From Georgenia daeguensis (GTDB taxonomy: Bacteria; Actinomycetota; Actinomycetes; Actinomycetales; Actinomycetaceae), in contig NZ_BAABBA010000014.1 of assembly GCF_039537705.1 (NCBI RefSeq), positions 57,488 to 121,487 on the forward strand: 64,000 nucleotides of DNA, read 5' to 3'. Below are positions 32,742 to 42,142 of this stretch, piece after piece (positions within the stretch are counted from its first letter, which is position 1; the number at the start of each line of letters is the position of its first letter). Position numbers and translations under genes: made by a program. The notes below the pieces were generated by a model. That model had not been told where the DNA came from. It saw nothing but the letters and a program-made list of their open reading frames with translations, and made no database searches.

Positions 32742-34831
32742 GCGCGCCGGCGAGCGGCTGGGGCCCGCACGGGGCCGACCGCGCCCACTCCGCCCCCACC
32801 GGCACCCGTGTGACCGCTCCCCCGGCCGGCGCGCTGCCCCCGCCGGTCCAGCCCGTGAGCCATCTGGCGGCCGACCGGCCCGGGCTCACGCCGGACCCGG
32901 AGTGGTACCGCAAGGCGGTCTTCTACGAGGTCCTGCTCCGGGCGTTCCACGACTCCGAGGGATCGGGCTCCGGGGACCTGCGCGGCCTCATCGACCGCCT
33001 GGACTACCTCCAGTGGCTGGGCGTCGACTGCCTCTGGCTGCCGCCGTTCTACCCCTCGCCCCTGCGCGACGGCGGGTACGACGTCTCGGACTACACCGCG
33101 GTGGACGGCCAGTACGGCACCATCGAGGACTTCACCGAGCTGATGGACGAGGCCCACGCGCGCGGCATGCGGATCATCGTCGACCTCGTGATGAACCACA
33201 CGAGCGACCAGCACCCGTGGTTCCAGTCCTCCCGGTCCAACCCGGACGGGCCGTACGGGGACTTCTACGTCTGGTCCGACACCACGGAGCGCTACCAGGA
33301 CGCGCGCATCATCTTCGTCGACACGGAGACGTCGAACTGGACGTTCGACCCGGTGCGCCGCCAGTACTTCTGGCACCGCTTCTTCTCCCACCAGCCGGAC
33401 CTGAACTTCGAGAACCCCGCCGTGCGGGACGCGATGTACGACGTCGTGCGGTTCTGGTGCAACCTCGGGGTGGACGGCTTCCGGCTCGACGCGGTGCCCT
33501 ACCTCTTCGAGGAGGAGGGCACCAACTGCGAGAACCTCCCCCGCACGCACGAGTTCCTCGCGGACCTGCGGGCGATGGTCGACCGCGAGTTCCCGGGGAC
33601 GATCATGCTGGCCGAGGCGAACCAGTGGCCCGAGGACGTCGTGCAGTACTACGGCACCGAGGAGCGGCCGGAGTGCCACATGTGCTTCCACTTCCCGGTG
33701 ATGCCGCGGCTGTACTACGCGCTGCACGAGCAGCGCGCGGGCGCGATCCGGGACATCCTGGCCGACACCCCGCCGATTCCCCCCGGCGCGCAGTGGGGCA
33801 CCTTCCTGCGCAACCACGACGAGCTGACCCTCGAGATGGTCTCCACGGAGGAGCGTGCCGCCATGTACGGCTGGTACGCCGAGGACCCGCGCATGCGCGC
33901 CAACGTCGGTATCCGCCGACGGCTCGCGCCCCTGCTGGGCAACTCGCGCGCGGAGATCGAGCTCGCCCACGCGCTGCTGCTCTCCCTGCCCGGCTCGCCG
34001 ACGCTGTACTACGGCGACGAGATCGGGATGGGCGACAACATCTGGCTGCCGGACCGCGACGCGGTGCGCACGCCGATGCAGTGGACCCCCGACCGCAACG
34101 CCGGGTTCTCCACGGCCGACCCCGGCAAGCTGTACCTGCCCGTGGTCCAGTCCCTGGTCAACCACTACGCGGCGGTCAACGTCGAGGCCCAGCTCGCCCA
34201 GCCGACGTCGCTGCTGCACTGGGTGCGCGGCATCCTCGAGGTGCGCCGGCGCCACCCCGTCTTCGGCGGCGGCGACTTCGTGCCGCTGCACGTGGACAAC
34301 GAGGCCGTGCTGGCGTTCACCCGCAGCGACGAGCGGGAGACCATGCTCTGCGTCATGAACCTGGCGAACACGCCGCGCGCGGCGACGGTCCGGCTGCCCG
34401 GCCACGCCGGCGCCAGCCTCACCGACGTGTTCGGCGGGGCCCGGTTCCCGCGGGTCGGGAACGACGGCAGCGTGTCCGTCACTCTCGGCTCCCGGGACTT
34501 CTTCTGGCTGCTGGTCTCGCGCCCCGAGGACACCGGCGAGGCGCCGCGCGCCGGCATGCCCGCCCAGGTGCGGCCGGCCTCGCCCGAGCCGGCGGCCGAG
34601 CCGGCGACGGCGCAGCCCGGCGACGTGGTGGGCCCGGCGCACCCCGAGGGCGGCGCCTCCGCGCGGCCGGAGACGTACGTGGTGCCCACCTCCTCCTCCG
34701 CGCCGCGTCCGCCGGCGCTGCCCCAGCACCAGCCGTCGGCGGCGCCGTTCGCGGGCCCGTCGCCGGAGATGCCCGCCGCGCCGTGGACCGGGCTGGAGTC
34801 CGATCCCGTCGCCGTCACCCCGGAGGAATGA
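32738..34831 (+). CDS. treS: Trehalose synthase TreS (maltose alpha-D-glucosyltransferase)
   Basis: This 697-residue GH13_16 enzyme interconverts trehalose and maltose. Catalytic residues are D251 in GFRLDAVPYL, E293 in IMLAEANQWP and D361 in LRNHDELTLEM. The N-terminal 50 residues are Pro/Ala-rich and then DPEWYRKAVFYEVLLRAFHDS begins the barrel. After the C-terminal beta domain (ends near SRDFFWLLVSRPEDTG) comes an unusual tail of about 90 Pro/Ala/Ser/Glu-rich residues before the stop. GTG 32738 overlaps the glgE stop, and the TGA overlaps the pep2 ATG (TGATG). In several actinobacteria TreS and Pep2 are fused or form a complex, so the tail may be a tether or a remnant of a fusion linker. 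Confidence 0.95.
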   Translation: MSAPASGWGPHGADRAHSAPTGTRVTAPPAGALPPPVQPVSHLAADRPGLTPDPEWYRKAVFYEVLLRAFHDSEGSGSGDLRGLIDRLDYLQWLGVDCLWLPPFYPSPLRDGGYDVSDYTAVDGQYGTIEDFTELMDEAHARGMRIIVDLVMNHTSDQHPWFQSSRSNPDGPYGDFYVWSDTTERYQDARIIFVDTETSNWTFDPVRRQYFWHRFFSHQPDLNFENPAVRDAMYDVVRFWCNLGVDGFRLDAVPYLFEEEGTNCENLPRTHEFLADLRAMVDREFPGTIMLAEANQWPEDVVQYYGTEERPECHMCFHFPVMPRLYYALHEQRAGAIRDILADTPPIPPGAQWGTFLRNHDELTLEMVSTEERAAMYGWYAEDPRMRANVGIRRRLAPLLGNSRAEIELAHALLLSLPGSPTLYYGDEIGMGDNIWLPDRDAVRTPMQWTPDRNAGFSTADPGKLYLPVVQSLVNHYAAVNVEAQLAQPTSLLHWVRGILEVRRRHPVFGGGDFVPLHVDNEAVLAFTRSDERETMLCVMNLANTPRAATVRLPGHAGASLTDVFGGARFPRVGNDGSVSVTLGSRDFFWLLVSRPEDTGEAPRAGMPAQVRPASPEPAAEPATAQPGDVVGPAHPEGGASARPETYVVPTSSSAPRPPALPQHQPSAAPFAGPSPEMPAAPWTGLESDPVAVTPEE

Positions 34832-36213
34832 TGGCCACCGTCGACCCGCCGTTCTCCGAGCTCCTGCCCGCCTGGGTCGCCCGGCAGCGCTGGTACACCG
34901 GAAAGGGCACCGAGCCCCGGCTCGAGCGCACCGGCGGCCTGCGGCTGCACGACCCGGCGGGCGAGGTCGGGATCGAGGTGCACCTCGTCCGGGACGTCGG
35001 CGGTGCGACGCCGGTGCTGTACCAGGTTCCGCTGACCTACCGCACCACCCCCCTCGAGGGTCACGAGGAGGCCCTCGTCGCCACCACGGACCACTCCGAG
35101 CTCGGTCGGCGCTGGGTCTACGACGCCTGCCACGACCCGGTCGGCGCGGCGGCGATCCTGCGTGCGGTCACCGACGAGCTCGAGCTCGCCGCCGACGGCC
35201 CACCCGGGCACGGCCGGGCCCGCGGGCACCGCACGGGCCTGCTGCCGGCCCTCGCCGTGCGCGGGTCGAGGGTGCTGCGCGGGGAGCAGTCGAACACGTC
35301 GATCATCTTCGACACGGTCGATCCCGACGACGGCGAGGAACGCCCCGTCATCCTCAAGGTCTTCCGGGTCCTGCACCCCGGCCGCAACCCCGACGTGGAG
35401 GTCCAGCAGGCCCTCGCCCTCGCCGGCTCGACCCGCGTGCCGCGCCCGGTGGGCGACCTTCTCGGCCAGTGGCCCTCCGCCGACGGCGGGACCCAGCTCA
35501 CCGGGCACCTCGCCCTGGCGCAGGAGTTCCTGCCCGGCGCGCCGGACGCCTGGCGGGTCACCCTGGGCGCGCTGGAGCGGGGCGAGGACCTCGCGCCGCG
35601 CGCCCGTGCCCTGGGCGAGGCGACGGCCGAGGTGCACGCCACGCTCGCCGCCGTGCTGCCCACCGCCGAGCCGGACGACACCGCCCGGGCCACCGCACTG
35701 GCCGGCTGGCGCGCCCGGTACGCGACCGCCTGCGAGCACGTCCCCGACCTCGCGCGGCGGGCCGACCGGGTGAGCGAGGTCCTCGAGGCCGGCGCCGCCG
35801 CCTGGTGGCCGCCCCTGCAGCGCATCCACGGCGACTACCACCTCGGTCAGGTCCTCGACGTCCCGGGGCGCGGGTGGGTGCTCCTCGACTTCGAGGGCGA
35901 GCCGCTGCGCCCCCTCGCCGAGCGCACGCTCCCGGACCTGCCGCAGCGCGACGTGGCCGGCATGCTGCGCTCGTTCGACTACGCGGCGGCGTCCGTCCCC
36001 TCGGCCGGCGGCGAGGTCGCGGCCGGGCGGGCGCGGGAGGCGTTCCTCGACGGCTACGCCCACATCTCGAGGAACGACCCGCGCGACGAGCCGGCCCTGC
36101 TGCACGCGCTCGAGCTGGACAAGGCGCTCTACGAGGTGACGTACGAGGCGCGCAACCGCCCCGACTGGCTGCCCATCCCCCTGGGCGGCGTCGCACGCAT
36201 CCTCGGGGCCTGA
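34831..36213 (+). CDS. pep2: Maltokinase (Pep2/Mak)
   Basis: This 460-residue kinase phosphorylates maltose to maltose-1-phosphate, the GlgE substrate. It has the maltokinase N-lobe (ELLPAWVARQRWYTGKG) and an aminoglycoside-phosphotransferase-like C-lobe. There HGDYHLGQ (H333-D335 region) is the Brenner-type catalytic motif and LLDFEGEP (351-358) holds the metal-binding Asp. ATG 34831 is preferred over ATG 34828 because GGAGG is then four bases away; the former shares one base with the treS stop. The distance to glgB is 62 bp, so all four genes are probably one transcript. Confidence 0.94.
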   Translation: MATVDPPFSELLPAWVARQRWYTGKGTEPRLERTGGLRLHDPAGEVGIEVHLVRDVGGATPVLYQVPLTYRTTPLEGHEEALVATTDHSELGRRWVYDACHDPVGAAAILRAVTDELELAADGPPGHGRARGHRTGLLPALAVRGSRVLRGEQSNTSIIFDTVDPDDGEERPVILKVFRVLHPGRNPDVEVQQALALAGSTRVPRPVGDLLGQWPSADGGTQLTGHLALAQEFLPGAPDAWRVTLGALERGEDLAPRARALGEATAEVHATLAAVLPTAEPDDTARATALAGWRARYATACEHVPDLARRADRVSEVLEAGAAAWWPPLQRIHGDYHLGQVLDVPGRGWVLLDFEGEPLRPLAERTLPDLPQRDVAGMLRSFDYAAASVPSAGGEVAAGRAREAFLDGYAHISRNDPRDEPALLHALELDKALYEVTYEARNRPDWLPIPLGGVARILGA

Positions 36214-36275
36214 CCTCCCCGGCCGCCCCCAGGACCGGGGAGCGGTCTTCGACGGCTGATGGAAGAGTGTGGACC

Positions 36276-38531
36276 ATGAATCGTGAACCCCTTGAGGCCC
36301 CCGCCGGCGGCCGGCACGCAGACGCGCGGCCGGCCGGCCCGGGCGCGCCCGAGAAGAAGAGCGGCCCGGCCCCCGTCGACGCGGGGCTGCTGCACGAGGT
36401 CGCGCTCGGCCGGTACCACGACCCCCACTCGGTGCTCGGCGCCCACCCCGGGCCCTCCGGCGTCACCGTGCGCACCGTGCGCCACCTCGCCGACGCCGTC
36501 GCCGTCGTCACGGCGCACGAGACGTACGAGGCCGTCCACGAGCAGGACGGGGTGTGGGTGGCGCTGCTGCCCGGGGACCAGATCCCGGACTACCGGATCC
36601 GCGTGACCTACGGCCACGAGACCCACGTCGTCGACGACCCCTACCGCTTCCTGCCCACCGTCGGCGAGATGGACCGCTACCTGATTGGCGAGGGCCGCCA
36701 CGAGGAGCTGTGGAACGCCCTCGGCGCGCACGTGCGCCACTTCCCGGGCGAGATCGGCGAGGTCCGCGGCGTCAGCTTCTCCGTGTGGGCCCCCAACGCC
36801 CGGGCGGTCCGCGTCGTCGGCGACTTCAACGCCTGGGACGGGCAGGGGACCTCGATGCGGTCCCTCGGCTCGTCCGGCGTCTGGGAGCTGTTCGTCCCGG
36901 GCATCGGCGCGGGCGAGCGGTACAAGTTCGAGATCGGCTACCACGACGGCTCGTGGCACCAGAAGGCGGACCCGATGGCCCGCCGCACGGAGGTGCCGCC
37001 GTCGACCGCGTCGGTGGTGGACGAGTCCACCTACGAGTGGGGCGACGACGACTGGCTGGAGCGGCGGGCCGCCTCCGACCCGCACACCGGGCCGATGAGC
37101 GTCTACGAGGTCCACCTCGGGTCGTGGCGGCCCGGGCTCAGCTACCGCGAGCTCGCGGAGCAGCTGATCGGGCACGTCCGCTACGAGGGTTTCACCCATG
37201 TGGAGCTCATGCCGGTGGCCGAGCACCCCTTCGGGGGCTCGTGGGGCTACCAGGTCACCTCGTACTACGCGCCGAGCTCACGCTTCGGCACCCCGGACGA
37301 GTTCCGGTACCTCGTCGACAGCCTCCACCAGGCCGGCATCGGCGTGCTGGTGGACTGGGTGCCCGCGCACTTCCCGAAGGACGCCTGGGCCCTCGCCCGG
37401 TTCGACGGCACCCCGCTCTACGAGGACCCCGACCCCATGCGCGGGGAGCACCAGGACTGGGGCACCTACGTGTTCAACTTCGGCCGGCGCGAGGTGCGCA
37501 ACTTCCTCGTCGCCAACGCGCTGTACTGGCTCGAGGAGTTCCACATCGACGGCCTGCGCGTGGACGCCGTGGCGTCCATGCTCTACCTCGACTACTCCCG
37601 GCAGCCGGGACAGTGGCGACCCAACGCCCGGGGCGGCCGGGAGAACCTCGAGGCCATCAGCTTCCTCCAGGAGACCAACGCGACCGCGTACCGCAAGGTG
37701 CCGGGCATCGTCATGATCGCCGAGGAGTCCACCGCCTTCCCCGGGGTGACCGCGCCGACGTCGGCGGGCGGCCTGGGATTCGGGCTCAAGTGGAACATGG
37801 GCTGGATGAACGACACCCTCCGCTACCTTGCGGAGGAGCCGATCAACCGCCGCTACCACCACGGCGAGCTGACCTTCTCGCTCATCTACGCCTTCTCCGA
37901 GCAGTTCGTCCTGCCGCTGAGCCACGACGAGGTCGTGCACGGCAAGGGCTCGCTCCTGACGAAGATGCCCGGGGACCGGTGGCAGCAGCTCGCCGGCGTG
38001 CGGGCGCTGCTCGCCTACCAGTGGTCCCACCCGGGCAAGCAGCTGCTCTTCATGGGCCAGGAGTTCGCCCAGGAGGCCGAGTGGAGCGAGAGCCGCGGCC
38101 TGGACTGGTGGCACATGGACGATCCCGGCCACGCCGGCGTCGCCGCGCTGGTCGCCCGTCTCAACGAGGTGTACCGGGCGCACCCGGCGCTGTGGTCCGA
38201 CGACTTCTCCCACACCGGGTTCGAGTGGATCGAGGCCGGCGACGGCGACCACAACACCCTGAGCTACCTGCGCCGGAGCAAGGACGGCGAGGACGTCGTG
38301 GTGTGCGTGGTCAACTTCGCCGGCACGCCGCACGAGGGCTACCGCGTGGGCTTCCCGTCGGCCGGCGGGTGGACCGAGATCCTCAACACCGACGCGGCCG
38401 ACTACGGCGGCTCCGGCGTGGGCAACCTCGGCCGCGTGGAGGCGACGGAGAGGGGCTGGCACGGCCGTCCGGCGTCGGCGACGCTGCGGGTGCCCCCGCT
38501 GGGAGCCGTCTGGTTCGCCAAGGAACGCTGA
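36276..38531 (+). CDS. glgB: 1,4-alpha-glucan branching enzyme GlgB
   Basis: This 751-residue GH13_9 enzyme makes alpha-1,6 branches. It has an N-terminal N1 domain (GRYHDPHSVLGAHPG), a CBM48 domain (VSFSVWAPNARAVRVVGDFNAWDG) and a catalytic barrel with nucleophile D430 in LRVDAVASMLYLDYSR and acid/base E483 in VMIAEESTAFP. LPLSHDEVVHGKGSL holds the third acid. The first 35 residues are Pro/Ala-rich and variable. ATG 36276 is the first Met before the conserved part. It is last in the glgE-treS-pep2-glgB run. There is no glgC or glgA in the window. Confidence 0.96.
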   Translation: MNREPLEAPAGGRHADARPAGPGAPEKKSGPAPVDAGLLHEVALGRYHDPHSVLGAHPGPSGVTVRTVRHLADAVAVVTAHETYEAVHEQDGVWVALLPGDQIPDYRIRVTYGHETHVVDDPYRFLPTVGEMDRYLIGEGRHEELWNALGAHVRHFPGEIGEVRGVSFSVWAPNARAVRVVGDFNAWDGQGTSMRSLGSSGVWELFVPGIGAGERYKFEIGYHDGSWHQKADPMARRTEVPPSTASVVDESTYEWGDDDWLERRAASDPHTGPMSVYEVHLGSWRPGLSYRELAEQLIGHVRYEGFTHVELMPVAEHPFGGSWGYQVTSYYAPSSRFGTPDEFRYLVDSLHQAGIGVLVDWVPAHFPKDAWALARFDGTPLYEDPDPMRGEHQDWGTYVFNFGRREVRNFLVANALYWLEEFHIDGLRVDAVASMLYLDYSRQPGQWRPNARGGRENLEAISFLQETNATAYRKVPGIVMIAEESTAFPGVTAPTSAGGLGFGLKWNMGWMNDTLRYLAEEPINRRYHHGELTFSLIYAFSEQFVLPLSHDEVVHGKGSLLTKMPGDRWQQLAGVRALLAYQWSHPGKQLLFMGQEFAQEAEWSESRGLDWWHMDDPGHAGVAALVARLNEVYRAHPALWSDDFSHTGFEWIEAGDGDHNTLSYLRRSKDGEDVVVCVVNFAGTPHEGYRVGFPSAGGWTEILNTDAADYGGSGVGNLGRVEATERGWHGRPASATLRVPPLGAVWFAKER

Positions 38532-38578
38532 GCGGCACCCCGACCGGCGTGGCGCGGGACTCCTAGCCGTCGTCGCTC

Positions 38579-39532
38579 TCAGTACAGGGCGCTGGCCAGG
38601 GCCCGGCGCGCCGGGGCGACGTCGGGGTGGGTCGGGCCGGCGATCTCGAACAGCTCGAGCAGCCGCAGCCGGGCCTGCTCCCGGTCGTCGCCGGCGGTGG
38701 CGCGGACCACGGCTACGAGGCGCGCGAAGGCGTCCGCGAACCGGCCGGTGGCGGCCTCGACGTCGGCCGCGGCGAGCTGGGCGGTCACGTCACCGGGCGC
38801 GGCGCCCGCCGCGGCGGCGAGCACCTCCTCCGGGTCGTCGCTGTCCACGCGGCGGATCAGTTGCACCTGGAGCAGCGCGGCGCGGGCCTCGCCGTCCCCG
38901 GGGTTCTCCTTCAGGGCCCGGGTGTAGGCGTCCTCCGCGGCGTCGAGGTCGCCGCGCTCGATGGCCTCCAGGGCCTCGGCGTGCAGGGGCGGCAGCGGCG
39001 GCTCCGCAGGCTCCTCGTCCTGCGGCTCGCCGGTCGGCACCATCACCCCGGTCACGCCGTTCTGGGCGGCGATGCGGAGCACCTCGTCGAGCACCTGCCG
39101 GATCTGCTCCTCGGGGTAGGCCCCCTGGAAGAGCGGGATCGGCTGCCCGCCGATGACCGCGACGACGGTGGGCACCGACTGCACCTGGAAGGCGGCGGCG
39201 ATCTGCGGGTTCGCGTCGACGTCCACCTGGGCGAGCTGGAACCGGCCGCCGTACTCGCGCGCCAGGTTCTCCAGCACCGGGCTGAGCTGCCCGGAGGCCC
39301 CGGAGCGGGCCGAGAACAGGTCCACCAGCACCGGCACCTGCGTCGAGCGCTGCACGGTTTCCCCGAAGGTCGCCTCGGTCACCCGGACGACGATCTCCCC
39401 CGGGACGCCGGCTCCCGGCTGCGCGGGCACCCCGCCGGGGCTGCCGGCTCCCGTGGCGGGCGGGCGCGGCGACGCCAGCGCGGAGAGGTCGACGGCGCCG
39501 TAGAGGTTCATTCCAGGCGTGGGCTGACTCAT
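38579..39532 (-). CDS. YbbN/CnoX-like thioredoxin-fold protein without CxxC
   Basis: This 317-residue protein has a Pro/Ala-rich N-terminal tail, then a thioredoxin fold (VLVDLFSARSGASGQLSPVLENLAREYGGRFQLAQVDVDANPQIA) and a C-terminal TPR-like helical region (ALEAIERGDLDAAEDAYTRALKENPGDGEARAAL). The usual WCGPC site is replaced by residues 74-80, SARSGAS, with no Cys, while the cis-Pro (QSVPT) is kept. This agrees with the YbbN/CnoX co-chaperone group, some of which lack a redox-active pair. ATG 39532 has AAGGA five bases upstream. It is convergent with glgB and transcribed divergently from nothing known, with the lipoprotein pair upstream on the same strand. Confidence 0.88.
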   Translation of the reverse strand: MSQPTPGMNLYGAVDLSALASPRPPATGAGSPGGVPAQPGAGVPGEIVVRVTEATFGETVQRSTQVPVLVDLFSARSGASGQLSPVLENLAREYGGRFQLAQVDVDANPQIAAAFQVQSVPTVVAVIGGQPIPLFQGAYPEEQIRQVLDEVLRIAAQNGVTGVMVPTGEPQDEEPAEPPLPPLHAEALEAIERGDLDAAEDAYTRALKENPGDGEARAALLQVQLIRRVDSDDPEEVLAAAAGAAPGDVTAQLAAADVEAATGRFADAFARLVAVVRATAGDDREQARLRLLELFEIAGPTHPDVAPARRALASALY

Positions 39533-39593
39533 CACTTTCCTTCGTCCGGGGCGGATGCTGATGACCCTACGCCGCCGACGGGCCCGGGCGGGA

Positions 39594-40628
39594 CTACTCC
39601 TCGGCGGGTGCCGCTGCGTCGTCGCGGGTGACCTCGGTGAGCACGGTGGTCGCCCCGAGCGGGCGGATCGTCTTCTCCTCGGCGTCGGCGGGCGGCACGT
39701 AGAACGCCATGAGCACGTCGGAGACGCCGGAGACCGTTCCGAGCACCTCGGTGTTGTCGCCCAGCAGCGCGCCGAGGGTTCCCCCGGCGCGCAGCTCGGA
39801 GCCGGGCACCGTCTTGCGCAGCGTCAGGGTGGACCGCAGCTCGCCCACCACGATGGCGCCGCCGTCCGCCGTCGCCAGGGCGATCGGCCCGTCGTCGCCG
39901 GCGGCGGCGGAGATCGACGCCTCGCCGGCGGCCTTGATGGCGTCGTCGAGCTCGGTGGTGGTGGTGCGCGAGGACTCCTTGAACGGGTCCTCGGCGAACT
40001 GCTCCGCGTACTCGCTGTCGGACTTGTTCAGGGTGTCGACGTAGCGCTCGACGACCTCCGCGGGCGGCATTACGAGCGTGTCGGTGTCCAGCGGGACGAC
40101 GGCCGATCCGGCGTCGGGATGGGACATCGCCGGGGTCTCGATGCCGGGGAAGAGCGTCACCCAGCCCCACATCTTGTACGGGTCGCGCGCCGTCGACTGC
40201 GCGAGGACGAGCAGCAGCGGGAGGTTGGCACCCTCGGGGACCTGGGTGATCACGACGGCGGGGCGCGGGAAGTCCTCCGCGGCCGGGACCGCGGCCACCT
40301 GCGGCGCCGTGGTCAGCGGGTCCGGGGCCGAGTCGCCGTCCGTCGCCTCGGCCAGCTTGTACTCGGCGGCGCGCATGTCCAGCGCGGGCCCGCCCACGCG
40401 GGGCTTCAGCAGCTCGGGGTCGCGCGCCTCGTCGGCCTCGGCGACGGTGGTCTGCACCTCCTCCAGCACGCGGCCGAGACGGTCCTCGTCCAGCGCGGCC
40501 GGCGGCGTCTCGGCGACCTCGTCCGGCTGCGGCTGCGGCACGTCGGTGCTGCAGCCCGCCAGGAGGGCCAGGGACAGGCCGGTGCCGGCGAGGGTGGTGC
40601 GGAGTCGGCGGCTGGTGCGGATGCTCAT
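39594..40628 (-). CDS. Predicted lipoprotein, unknown function
   Basis: This 344-residue protein has a lipoprotein signal peptide: RTSRRLR, hydrophobic TTLAGTGLSLAL, and lipobox LAGC with Cys 26. The mature part is acidic and Pro/Glu-rich at first, then has a globular region (PRPAVVITQVPEGANLPLLLVLAQSTARDPYKMWGWVTLFPG). I do not recognise a domain with certainty; related actinobacterial proteins are annotated as hypothetical. The GGAGCAG ribosome site is seven bases from ATG 40628. Its start overlaps the stop of the upstream membrane protein (ATGA), so the two are translationally coupled and probably form an envelope module. Confidence 0.82.
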   Translation of the reverse strand: MSIRTSRRLRTTLAGTGLSLALLAGCSTDVPQPQPDEVAETPPAALDEDRLGRVLEEVQTTVAEADEARDPELLKPRVGGPALDMRAAEYKLAEATDGDSAPDPLTTAPQVAAVPAAEDFPRPAVVITQVPEGANLPLLLVLAQSTARDPYKMWGWVTLFPGIETPAMSHPDAGSAVVPLDTDTLVMPPAEVVERYVDTLNKSDSEYAEQFAEDPFKESSRTTTTELDDAIKAAGEASISAAAGDDGPIALATADGGAIVVGELRSTLTLRKTVPGSELRAGGTLGALLGDNTEVLGTVSGVSDVLMAFYVPPADAEEKTIRPLGATTVLTEVTRDDAAAPAEE

Positions 40629-42142
40629 CGCTGCTCCTTCCCCTCGTCGGTCTTGTCCCGGCCACGGCCGAAGCCCCACATCGAGCGCCATCCCTGCGCG
40701 GGCCGGTCGTGCGACGGCTCCGGCGGCGCCGGCTCGTCCTCGGCGGGTCGGGCGGGTGCGGCGGGTCGGGCGGGTGCGGCGGGTCCGGCAGCGCGCTCCT
40801 CGTCGGCCCGCTCGCCCGCCTGCAGGTCGGCCGGCTCGGCAGTCCGCACGTCGTCGGCCCGCTCGTCGGCCGGCCCGTCGCCGGCACCGGCGACGGGCAG
40901 GACGACGGTGGAGTCGGCGGCCTCGCCCTCGGTCCACTCCGCGGCCTCCGGGGCGGCGGACGCAGCGCCGCCGTCCGCGGGCTCGAACCCTTCCGCTGGC
41001 TCGCGCTCCGCGCGCAGCGTGGCGGCATGCTCCGACGCCGGGACGATCGCGGCGCCCCGTGCCACCCCGGACGCGGCGACGGCGTCCTCGGCGGCGGGTG
41101 CCACGGTCGCGGTCAGCTCCTCGGGGACGGCCGCAGCCGGGTGGGCCTGCGTCGGCTGGTCGTGGACCGGAGCCTCCGCCGCCTCCTCGGGGACACGGCT
41201 CGCCCGCAGCTCGGCGGAACGCGTGGACGCCGGCACGATGCCCGCACCGCGGGCGGTCCCGGCGTCGTCGCGCTCGCGGGTCGCCACGGCTCCGGTCACG
41301 GGGATCTCGCCGGTGGTGGTGACCACGGGGATCTCGCCGGTGCGACCGCGCCCGCCGCGGCGGGCCGCCGCCCGCTCGCGCTCCCGCAGCTCCCGGCGGG
41401 TGAGCGCCGCGGTGGCTCCCGTGGTCGCGGGGAGGACCGCGGTCCGCTCGGTGTCGGTGTCCCGCTCGCCGACCGGGGCCGGCGTCCCTCGGCGGAGCCT
41501 CTCGCGAGCGGCGAGGTTGTCCAGCACCAGGAGGGCGATGCCCGCGATCAGCAGCAGCCCGCCGAGGAGAAGCCCGGGCACGAGCCAGGGGGTGTCGACC
41601 TCGACCGGCCAGGTCATGGTGACCTCCGGCGCCGGCGCGGTGCCGTCGGTCGCTGCCAGCAGGCTCCAGCGGCCCTCGCGGTCCGCCCAGTCGATCTGGG
41701 CGCTGCCGGTCCCGGTCTGCTCGACGACCCACAGGTCGGAGCCGGCGGGGTCGGGCAGCGCGGCCGGCTCTGCAGGCTGCTCCGTCGCCCCCTCGGTCGC
41801 CTCGGCCGTGGCCTCCTCGTCGGTGACCTCGAGCTGCTCCCAGCTGGCGAGCCCCGTGATCCTGGTGTGCGCCGCGCCTCCGACCCACGCGTCGACGTCG
41901 GCCGTGCGCCCGACAGCGAGGACCACCGGCTCGTCGTCCCCCGCCGTCGCCCTGATCGTCACGTCCGGGCCGACGGCGTCGAGGACGCCGGCGTCGGAGA
42001 CGACCACGGGCGTGTCCGGGCGTGCCGGCAGGGAGAGCGTTGCGGTGTCCGTCGGCCGCCACACCGTCGCGGAGGCGATCGCGGCCAGTACGGCGATCGC
42101 ACCCAGGACGATGAGCGCGACGGAGAGGGTCCGTCGAGTCAC
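40625..42142 (-). CDS. Two-TM envelope protein with repeat-rich cytoplasmic tail
   Basis: This 505-residue protein has a first membrane segment at about residues 6-27 (LSVALIVLGAIAVLAAIASATVW), an extracytoplasmic domain of about 170 residues (PVVVSDAGVLDAVGPDVTIRAT, TADVDAWVGGAAHTRI), and a second segment (WLVPGLLLGGLLLIAGIALLVL). A long disordered tail follows. The tail has internal repeats: TGEIPV twice, and IVPAST/IVPASE followed by ELRA/TLRA. I do not recognise the family. GTG 42142 is chosen because the first membrane segment starts four residues later; ATG 42181 is possible. The stop overlaps the lipoprotein start. It is divergent from the coiled-coil gene at 42408. Confidence 0.75.
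   Translation of the reverse strand: MTRRTLSVALIVLGAIAVLAAIASATVWRPTDTATLSLPARPDTPVVVSDAGVLDAVGPDVTIRATAGDDEPVVLAVGRTADVDAWVGGAAHTRITGLASWEQLEVTDEEATAEATEGATEQPAEPAALPDPAGSDLWVVEQTGTGSAQIDWADREGRWSLLAATDGTAPAPEVTMTWPVEVDTPWLVPGLLLGGLLLIAGIALLVLDNLAARERLRRGTPAPVGERDTDTERTAVLPATTGATAALTRRELRERERAAARRGGRGRTGEIPVVTTTGEIPVTGAVATRERDDAGTARGAGIVPASTRSAELRASRVPEEAAEAPVHDQPTQAHPAAAVPEELTATVAPAAEDAVAASGVARGAAIVPASEHAATLRAEREPAEGFEPADGGAASAAPEAAEWTEGEAADSTVVLPVAGAGDGPADERADDVRTAEPADLQAGERADEERAAGPAAPARPAAPARPAEDEPAPPEPSHDRPAQGWRSMWGFGRGRDKTDEGKEQR

Noticed and set aside
40625..42142. Secreted protease or sortase substrate reading of the repeat-rich membrane protein
   Set aside because: There is no sortase motif, and the repeat-rich tail follows a second membrane segment, which places it in the cytoplasm.
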